Assembly: GCA_019662005.1 (NCBI GenBank)
Contig: JAIFWG010000001.1
Span: forward strand, 1-34,355
Direction of reading: 5' to 3'
Length of the DNA stretch: 34,355 bases
DNA from: Candidatus Parcubacteria bacterium
GTDB taxonomy: Bacteria > Patescibacteriota > Minisyncoccia > 2-02-FULL-40-12 > GWA2-44-9
Within the stretch, counting starts at the first letter, position 1; each line of letters opens with the position of its first letter. Of the stretch, positions 30,378 through 34,355 are shown piece by piece. Made by a program: the position numbers and the translations under genes. Below the pieces are notes generated by a model. That model was given only the letters and a program-made list of their open reading frames with translations. It searched no databases and was not told the origin of the DNA.

Positions 30378-30843
30378 TGGCCTACTTAAAATTGTTAAGA
30401 CGGCAGCCCCTTTACTTGGCGCTGTACTTGGTAGCCCCGCTGCTTCCTTGGGTATTAATCTGCTTGGCAATATTTTCGGTACTGACAGCAAAGACGTAAG
30501 CGGAATATTGAATGCAATCCAGAGCGATCCCGAAGCAATACTCAAGATTAAAACTCTCGAATCAAATCATGCGATCGCGCTCGCACAAGTGGCTAGCAAA
30601 AATTATGATATTGAAGCCAGCGATAGGCAGTCAGCGCGTAATCGCGAAATATCTTTACAGGATCATGTTCCTACCATTTTGGCTGTGGGCTTTCTGGTTA
30701 ATTACGCGATAGTTCAATTATATTGCGTCACGCACCCATCGTCTGAGATAGATATTATAAGCGCAAGGTTTCAAGATGTTTTGATAATGATTATGAGTTA
30801 TTACTTCGGTAGTTCTTACAAAAATAAATCGGTGCTAAAATGA
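30346..30843 (+). CDS. Holin, 3-TM family type
   Basis: 165 residues. Pattern of the Holin_3TM family: hydrophobic N-terminal helix (KIVKTAAPLLGAVLGSPAAS then LGINLLGNIFG), a charged central helix (NHAIALAQVASKNYDIEASD, then RQSARNREISLQDHVPTILA) and C-terminal spans (VGFLVNYAIVQLYC; DVLIMIMSYYFGSSYKNKS). It should permeabilise the inner membrane to release the endolysin. GGGGG precedes the ATG. No spanin pair was recognised; embedded frames here were not convincing. Confidence 0.8.
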   Translation: MGGLTDVIESSGLLKIVKTAAPLLGAVLGSPAASLGINLLGNIFGTDSKDVSGILNAIQSDPEAILKIKTLESNHAIALAQVASKNYDIEASDRQSARNREISLQDHVPTILAVGFLVNYAIVQLYCVTHPSSEIDIISARFQDVLIMIMSYYFGSSYKNKSVLK

Positions 30844-30847
30844 AAAA

Positions 30848-30878
30848 GGGGAGCTTGATTGCTCCCCTGATTGTTTTT
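30848..30878. terminator. Bidirectional intrinsic terminator
   Basis: GGGGAGC (30848-30854) pairs with GCTCCCC (30861-30867) around a 6-base loop, followed by TGATTGTTTTT. On the other strand the same stem is followed by TTTTT (complement of 30843-30847). It therefore ends both the rightward lysis operon and the leftward three-gene cluster that finishes at 30895. Confidence 0.85.
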
Positions 30879-30894
30879 GGTGGGCGCTTTATTT

Positions 30895-31056
30895 TTAAAG
30901 AGTGTCACTTGCCACGATCTTAAAATGAAAGTCACTTCTTCTTTTTAATTTTATTAAAAGATCATGTGTATATTGAAATGTGCATCCCCATTCATCTGTT
31001 TTTATCCACTTGTGAAAAAATCCTTTAGGCTTTGCATATATTATAAAAAATTTCAT
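30895..31056 (-). CDS. 53-residue basic protein
   Basis: Reads MKFFIIYAKPKGFFHKWIKT, then DEWGCTFQYTHDLLIKLKRR and a beta-like end. A strand-rich, basic, aromatic micro-protein; no family recognised. It lies 24 bases downstream of the zinc-finger gene at 31081 and 17 bases before the terminator stem, so it is the last gene of the leftward cluster. Confidence 0.5.
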   Translation of the reverse strand: MKFFIIYAKPKGFFHKWIKTDEWGCTFQYTHDLLIKLKRRSDFHFKIVASDTL

Positions 31057-31080
31057 CTCAAATTCTCTTAATCCAGGCCA

Positions 31081-31257
31081 TTAGAATCCATGTTCGCTAG
31101 TGTAGTTTTCTGAGCAAGTTTCGTTGCAGAACCATTTCATTCCAGTGGATAGATATTCACCGAGCGAAATAGTCATGCCATCAGAATTGGGTTTAAATTC
31201 TTCGTTGCATTGGTCGCACTTTCTTGAATCTTGTTTCTTTGGTTTACGGTTACGCAT
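31081..31257 (-). CDS. 58-residue zinc-finger-like protein
   Basis: Basic start (MRNRKPKKQDSRK), then CDQC (Cys14, Cys17) and FCNETC (Cys44, Cys48), a Cx2C-x26-Cx3C arrangement like MYM/treble-clef fingers. Its upstream neighbour has the same length and the same layout, so the two are probably paralogues. Overlaps that neighbour by 8 bases. Likely binds DNA, RNA or a protein; target unknown. Confidence 0.6.
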   Translation of the reverse strand: MRNRKPKKQDSRKCDQCNEEFKPNSDGMTISLGEYLSTGMKWFCNETCSENYTSEHGF

Positions 31258-31426
31258 TTTTAGACTCCTTTTCTGCGGCTTCGTATGCTTCCATATGTTC
31301 AAGGCTGCAAAATTGTGGGAAGGGAAAGCCGTTAATAATCGCAGCGCGTGGCGTACCTTCTTTAACTTCGTGACAGTGAGAACAAGTATAACTTTCTGGT
31401 TTTTTTGCTGTTTTACGTTTAAGCAT
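31250..31426 (-). CDS. 58-residue zinc-finger-like protein, first of the cluster
   Basis: Basic start (MLKRKTAKKPESYT), then CSHC (Cys15, Cys18) and FCSLEHMEAY (Cys40, His44), i.e. CxxC-n-FCxxxH of the MYM/TRASH-like type. GAGGAAA precedes ATG 31426; longer upstream frames run across the promoter and are rejected. First gene behind the promoter at 31460-31488. Confidence 0.65.
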   Translation of the reverse strand: MLKRKTAKKPESYTCSHCHEVKEGTPRAAIINGFPFPQFCSLEHMEAYEAAEKESKNA

Positions 31427-31453
31427 TTTTATTTCCTCATAGCTAGTTAATAT

Positions 31454-31488
31454 GTAGCGATTGTAAACGCTACGTGTACTAATGTAAA
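31454..31488 (-). promoter_or_regulatory. Promoter of the zinc-finger cluster with overlapping palindrome
   Basis: On the minus strand TTTACA (complement of 31483-31488), 17 bases, then TACAAT (complement of 31460-31465): a good sigma70 promoter. GTAGCG (31454-31459) and CGCTAC (31468-31473) form a 6-base inverted repeat centred on the -10, so a bound protein would shut the promoter. One of the two zinc-finger products or a host regulator might bind; not shown. Confidence 0.65.
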
Positions 31489-31511
31489 TAGCATGAGGAA
31501 ATATTTTTAAA

Positions 31512-31545
31512 TACCAAACCATTTTTTTTTGGTAGATTTTTGGTA
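31512..31545 (+). repeat. Inverted and direct repeats upstream of the TerS-like gene
   Basis: TACCAAA (31512-31518) and TTTGGTA (31528-31534) form an inverted repeat around a T-rich loop; TTTTTGGTA appears at 31526-31534 and again at 31537-31545. The position, 24 bases before a probable small terminase gene, would suit a packaging-start (pac) or regulatory site; which is not decidable here. Confidence 0.4.
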
Positions 31546-31568
31546 ATACATGGCATAGGGAAAATGCA

Positions 31569-32045
31569 ATGCTACAACCAAAGAGGGGCGCCCCCATTGG
31601 GCTTACGAATGAAAAGTTAAAGGAAATTATTAACGCGGTTCCTCGCGTTTTAGTTATCGGCCAGATTGCTGGCTTGTGCTGTACGCCGCGCACGACTTTA
31701 TTGGATTGGCTTAAGCGAGGAGAAAAAGACAATATTGCCAAACAAGATACAATCTTTGCACAATTGTCGTCTGGATATAAACAAGCTTTAGCAATTGAAG
31801 CTGAAAAACTATTAAAAATTCTCAGAAATCCAAACGGTAAAAATAAAGCTTCTTCTCAGTGGCTACTTGAGCGAGTATTCCGTGATGATTTTGGTGTAGA
31901 TAGCGAGAAAATAAAGGAATTATTAGACAAACAGGAGCATTTTAGTAAACTATTAGACCAGATTCTTACCCATCCATTGCAAGGTAAAAAATTATTGAAT
32001 GGCAGTGAAAATATTTGTACTGAAAATGATCAAGCTGCAGAATGA
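31569..32045 (+). CDS. Probable terminase small subunit
   Basis: 158 residues. The N-terminal HTH (KLKEIINAVPRVLVIGQIAG then TPRTTLLDWLKRGEKD) has the x-T-x-x-D/Y-W-L-x-R-G motif of phage small terminases that bind pac DNA. It continues with FAQLSSGYKQALAIEAEKLL and LERVFRDDFG, the usual helical oligomerisation region (compare R-P-x-F/W-x-x in TerS). An alternative is an HTH regulator of the accessory operon. If TerS, it is about 22 kb from TerL, or on the other side of the origin, which is seen in some podoviruses. AGGGAAA precedes the ATG. Confidence 0.65.
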   Translation: MLQPKRGAPIGLTNEKLKEIINAVPRVLVIGQIAGLCCTPRTTLLDWLKRGEKDNIAKQDTIFAQLSSGYKQALAIEAEKLLKILRNPNGKNKASSQWLLERVFRDDFGVDSEKIKELLDKQEHFSKLLDQILTHPLQGKKLLNGSENICTENDQAAE

Positions 32046-32093
32046 GCAAGGTTAGCTAATAGTCTTAAGTAATTAAATTATAAGGATTTTAAT

Positions 32094-32495
32094 ATGTCAG
32101 AAGATAACGCAGCAGTACAGGAACAACCGCAAGAACCAGCACCAGCACCAGCACCAGCACCGGAAGTAGATCAAGCAGTAAACCAAGACGCGCAAGACTA
32201 CATGCAGATATTCAAGATCAAGCAGGAAGTCAGGCAGCAATTAGCAAAACTTTATAATAAGTTCATGGAATGCGTTAAGGCCATGCCAGCGCAAGAGAAT
32301 GCACGGGTTGAAGCGTTACGTCACTTTGACACTGGTTTTTTATGGATGGACAAAGCTATCGAAATCGCACCGTTAAACGTCGAGAAAAAAAAAGCAGAGC
32401 CGTTAAACGAGGTTCCTCCGCAGCAAGAAAACGCAAGCGAAAATCAGCCAGAGAAAGCAGAAGGGAAGCCAGAGGATAACGTTCAACCTTCATGA
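32094..32495 (+). CDS. Acb2-like (Acb2/Tad1-hairpin type) predicted cyclic-nucleotide sponge
   Basis: 133 residues. A Pro/Ala/Gln-rich N terminus (1-30) leads into two predicted helices (37-64 and 69-92). The second holds LRHFDTGFLWMDKAI (75-89), which fits the Acb2 helix pattern (A/L-x3-L/F-x-T/E-G/A-x-M/L-W-x3-A-I). The spacing helix-PAQENA-helix also agrees. Family members bind cyclic di- and trinucleotides and so silence CBASS immunity. The acidic Gln/Glu/Pro tail (95-133) is extra to the core. Neighbours are other small accessory genes, typical of anti-defence clusters. Binding residues cannot be checked by eye, so activity is inferred. AAGGAT precedes the ATG. Confidence 0.6.
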   Translation: MSEDNAAVQEQPQEPAPAPAPAPEVDQAVNQDAQDYMQIFKIKQEVRQQLAKLYNKFMECVKAMPAQENARVEALRHFDTGFLWMDKAIEIAPLNVEKKKAEPLNEVPPQQENASENQPEKAEGKPEDNVQPS

Positions 32496-32680
32496 TTCCA
32501 CAAGAATACTTCGACAAGGTCAGGAAATACTTTAACGGTGATACCGATAAAACGTGGGTCTGGTTTAAGACCATGAACTCACGTTTTGGAATGTTCACAC
32601 CGTTGGACATGCTTAAACTTGGTCGAGGTGAAAAGGTTAAAAAGGTCATTGATGAAACTTTGAAAGGGAAAACGTTATGA
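32492..32680 (+). CDS. Stand-alone DUF2384 (MbcA/ParS/Xre antitoxin C-terminal) domain
   Basis: 62 residues: KTWVWFKTMNSRFGMFTPLD then MLKLGRGEKVKKVIDETL. The W-x6-N-x2-F/L-G-x2-T/S-P-L-x-M/L-L-x2-G-R pattern is that of the toxin-binding end of Xre/MbcA antitoxins. The usual HTH half and a RES or MbcT toxin gene are missing. Overlaps the Acb2-like stop by 4 bases and the next start by 4. It may act as a free antitoxin neutralising a host toxin used in abortive infection; this is inference. Confidence 0.65.
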   Translation: MIPQEYFDKVRKYFNGDTDKTWVWFKTMNSRFGMFTPLDMLKLGRGEKVKKVIDETLKGKTL

Positions 32681-32838
32681 GCGGCTGCTATCCTTCGAAC
32701 CAGAATATAGATCGTCTCGCTTCACTTGAAAAAACTATCCAAACAATGCAGGAAATATTCAACGCTAAGGAATTTGAATTGCGAAGCCGTGTAATTGAGC
32801 TTGAGCAAATCGTAAAAGGCGCAATTCATGACAGTTGA
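32677..32838 (+). CDS. 53-residue coiled-coil micro-protein
   Basis: Starts at the ATG overlapping the previous stop: MSGCYPSNQNIDRLASLEKT, then IQTMQEIFNAKEFELRSRVI and ELEQIVKGAIHDS. Heptad-like Leu/Ile spacing over residues 12-46 suggests a parallel coiled coil. It overlaps the next gene by 11 bases. No family recognised. Confidence 0.55.
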   Translation: MSGCYPSNQNIDRLASLEKTIQTMQEIFNAKEFELRSRVIELEQIVKGAIHDS

Positions 32839-33064
32839 AAAACGGTTAAGGAAAGATGACCCGCAATCTTACATCATCATGTTGATCTACAAGGAAGCGA
32901 AAAAACACCCGCAGGATGGACAGTGGCGAAAATTTAGGGGCTTAGTCGAACAAGCCGGACATAAATTCAATATCAGTGCAGACTTTTTATTGCGTGGCAG
33001 TACGTTCACCTATAAGGAGCTGGAAGTAAAACCAGCGGATCGGGAAATATTCATTTTAAATTGA
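32828..33064 (+). CDS. 78-residue hypothetical protein
   Basis: Basic alpha/beta micro-domain: VEKRLRKDDPQSYIIMLIYK, then WRKFRGLVEQAGHKFNISAD and FTYKELEVKPADREIFIL. No family recognised. It overlaps the coiled-coil gene and ends 7 bases before the methyltransferase-like gene, so it is in the same accessory transcript. Confidence 0.55.
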   Translation: MTVEKRLRKDDPQSYIIMLIYKEAKKHPQDGQWRKFRGLVEQAGHKFNISADFLLRGSTFTYKELEVKPADREIFILN

Positions 33065-33071
33065 GAACCCT

Positions 33072-33542
33072 ATGAAAATACTTATTGCTTGTGAATATAG
33101 CGGCATCACCAGACGTGCGTTTGAAAAGAAAAATCATGATGTATGGTCATGCGATAAGCGGGAGTCAGAATTATTCAAAGATAAGCACATAGTCGGGGAT
33201 GTGCGGGAAATTCTGGATCAAGACTGGGATATGGTTATAGCCTATCCGCCTTTGATGGACGGTTCTTTGATCCAAGACATAGCAGCCGCACCCGTTGAAA
33301 AGATAGCAATTGAGAATATCGCCCGTTGTTTGCGCCAAGTTAATACTGGACGGGTGCAAATGTTATCGCCAGGCACGTTCGCGCAGCACATAAAAGCCAG
33401 CGCATTATGGTTGAAGAACCTCCCAGACATATCACCGCATGAATCAGCAATCGGGATAGTCTGGAAAAAGCCAGCTTATGACAAACACGATGACAAAACA
33501 GATAATTTGCTGGCGAAAAGGATGGCTGAATTATGGGGTTAG
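33072..33542 (+). CDS. Shrunken DNA methyltransferase-like protein, probably inactive
   Basis: 156 residues. The start MKILIACEYSGITRRAFEKK, then HDVWSCDKRESEL and HIVGDVREIL, matches phage proteins annotated as cytosine methyltransferase-like, which are usually about 220-270 residues. WDMVIAYPPLMDGS is where the family has HPPC; here Leu61 replaces the Cys. The next ~25-40 residues of the family appear deleted, but the later blocks VEKIAIENI, IKASALWLKNLP and the end KRMAELWG persist. SAM-binding features remain, catalysis is doubtful. It may be a binding-only or decoy protein. Confidence 0.65.
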   Translation: MKILIACEYSGITRRAFEKKNHDVWSCDKRESELFKDKHIVGDVREILDQDWDMVIAYPPLMDGSLIQDIAAAPVEKIAIENIARCLRQVNTGRVQMLSPGTFAQHIKASALWLKNLPDISPHESAIGIVWKKPAYDKHDDKTDNLLAKRMAELWG

Positions 33543-33559
33543 AAGGTTCTAGTGTTATC

Positions 33560-33578
33560 CGGTGATAAATTGTCACCG
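33560..33578 (+). other. Small hairpin between genes
   Basis: CGGTGA (33560-33565) pairs with TCACCG (33573-33578) around 7 bases, followed by ACTGAATTTTAAGG. It lies between the methyltransferase-like gene and the next start. Tail is too poor for a strong terminator; it may protect the transcript or attenuate weakly. Confidence 0.35.
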
Positions 33579-33599
33579 ACTGAATTTTAAGGAATAAAA

Positions 33600-33863
33600 A
33601 TGAATTTTAAATGGGAAAAGATACACACACAAAGAGAAGAAGGGGTTTATTGGTTTTCAACATATAGAGCAAAAATATTTGGTGGTTGGCTTGTAAGGAA
33701 TTTTGATTTAACTAAACAGGACATGAGGGATGGATCATTCGACAAAATAATGTCAACCTCCGAATCATGCGTATTCGTCCCCGACCCTGAGCACAAGTGG
33801 AGTGTTGAAGATGAAGATTGCAAACCATCAACAGAAAAATATCCGGAAGGCTTAAAATTATGA
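33600..33863 (+). CDS. 87-residue hypothetical protein
   Basis: Aromatic, mixed-charge domain: MNFKWEKIHTQREEGVYWFS, then FGGWLVRNFDLTKQDMRDGS and VFVPDPEHKWSVEDEDCKPS. The W-L-V-R and F-V-P-D-P-x-H-x-W pieces recall small phage proteins in which a signal-less beta domain is followed by an acidic end. AAGGAAT precedes the ATG. Its stop overlaps the next start by 4 bases. No family name assigned. Confidence 0.6.
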   Translation: MNFKWEKIHTQREEGVYWFSTYRAKIFGGWLVRNFDLTKQDMRDGSFDKIMSTSESCVFVPDPEHKWSVEDEDCKPSTEKYPEGLKL

Positions 33864-34213
33864 AACCCTTTGACTTAGCGAAAGCGCTAGCGGGTGAGAA
33901 GGTGATTTGTAGAGATGGGAAAGAAGTAACTGAAATTAAAAAATTTAAAAATGCTTCAAATCCACTTGTATGTTATTTCGAAAAGATAGATTTATTTAGC
34001 ACTCATAATCTGGATGGGAGGCATCCTGATGATAGTCAGCTTGACCTTTTCATGGCACCGACCACGCGCACCTACTGGGCGAATGTTTGCAGGGCAGAGA
34101 ATCATAATATTTATCTTAGTGATATTTACCGACATGAAAAAGAGGTTATTAAAGATAAGGCCACTCATGTAAAAGTAATCAAGACTATTTCATTCGAAAT
34201 TGCGGGGGATTGA
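33860..34213 (+). CDS. 117-residue phage protein, RDGK-type
   Basis: The start MKPFDLAKALAGEKVICRDG then KEVTEI is a recurrent opening of small phage proteins (F-D-L-x2-A-x-A-G-x2-V-x-x-R-D-G). The rest is beta-rich with acidic and aromatic patches (RTYWANVCRAENHNIYLSDI). I chose the ATG that overlaps the previous stop rather than the one 42 bases earlier inside that gene. Function unknown. Confidence 0.6.
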   Translation: MKPFDLAKALAGEKVICRDGKEVTEIKKFKNASNPLVCYFEKIDLFSTHNLDGRHPDDSQLDLFMAPTTRTYWANVCRAENHNIYLSDIYRHEKEVIKDKATHVKVIKTISFEIAGD

Positions 34214-34355
34214 ATGCCAATCAGAAAATTTACGGCCGACGATGTAAGTAAAATCATGAATGGTGAGGCGATAACACTCATACCAGCATTGCCCGGGAAA
34301 AGGATATTGCTCAAATCCTTAGAGCCATTGGATTATGAATACATAGATAGCAAGG
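34214..34355 (+). CDS. Partial gene at the window end
   Basis: ATG follows the previous TGA directly and the frame is open to the last base (47 codons plus one base): MPIRKFTADDVSKIMNGEAI, then TLIPALPGKRILLKSLEPLD. The F-x-A-D-D-V-x-K/R-I-M-x-G-E opening parallels the AKALAGEKV start of the preceding protein, so it may be a shorter relative. If the contig is circular it would continue four codons into position 1 and stop at TAA 12-14. Confidence 0.5.
   Translation, partial: MPIRKFTADDVSKIMNGEAITLIPALPGKRILLKSLEPLDYEYIDSK

Overview
The window reads as most of a short-tailed phage (podovirus) genome, either a free phage or an excised or unintegrated prophage. It has a T7/BPP-1-like head-tail connector portal, a Bbp19-like protein, scaffold, coat, two tail tubular proteins, three very large internal virion proteins, a collar-type fibre and a large terminase. 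There is no long tail tube, tape measure or sheath. The lysis genes (GH108-type endolysin, 3-TM holin) and strong AGGAGG ribosome sites point to a Gram-negative, probably proteobacterial, host. The genus cannot be told from sequence alone.

Layout. (1) 1-3.4 kb, rightward: small accessory genes, including a Lar-type restriction-alleviation domain protein, DUF7352- and DUF551-like proteins, several zinc or membrane micro-proteins and a DEDDh exonuclease. The first 400 bases hold a tRNA-like element, an ORF broken by an in-frame amber codon and a strong palindrome. (2) 2.7-8.0 kb: a possible permuted papain-like protein, then portal, Bbp19-like protein, scaffold, coat (behind a structured leader) and a head fibre/decoration protein. 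(3) 8.0-23.5 kb: tail tubes A and B, internal virion proteins, collar fibre, TerL, small proteins, a second fibre with an internal 140-residue duplication, and a membrane protein. A terminator hairpin at 23.62 kb separates this from the convergent early operon.

(4) 23.65-26.5 kb, leftward: an early recombination operon tightly coupled by ATGA overlaps. It contains a Sak4-like RecA-fold ATPase, a DUF669-like (single-strand-binding-like) protein, a Gp157-family protein and micro-proteins. (5) 26.5 kb: a compact switch with two face-to-face sigma70-type promoters, each with a near-identical 15-bp operator in its -35/-10 spacer. A 66-residue HTH regulator lies to the right. (6) 26.6-30.8 kb, rightward: regulator, a secreted protein, a second HTH protein, a replication initiator containing five iterons inside its coding sequence (lambda-O style origin), VRR-NUC nuclease, endolysin and holin, ending in a bidirectional terminator.

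(7) 30.9-31.5 kb, leftward: three micro-genes, two of them zinc-finger-like, under their own promoter with an overlapping palindrome. (8) 31.5 kb to the end, rightward: a likely small terminase, then an accessory cluster of an Acb2-like predicted cyclic-nucleotide sponge, a free-standing DUF2384/MbcA-like domain, a shrunken methyltransferase-like protein whose catalytic-type Cys is replaced by Leu, and unknown small proteins. This cluster, with the Lar gene at the other end, looks like an anti-defence region. If the contig is circular, the two ends join in frame and regions 8 and 1 form one continuous operon leading into the portal.

No integrase, S24-type CI repressor, helicase, DNA or RNA polymerase, CRISPR array or reverse transcriptase was seen.
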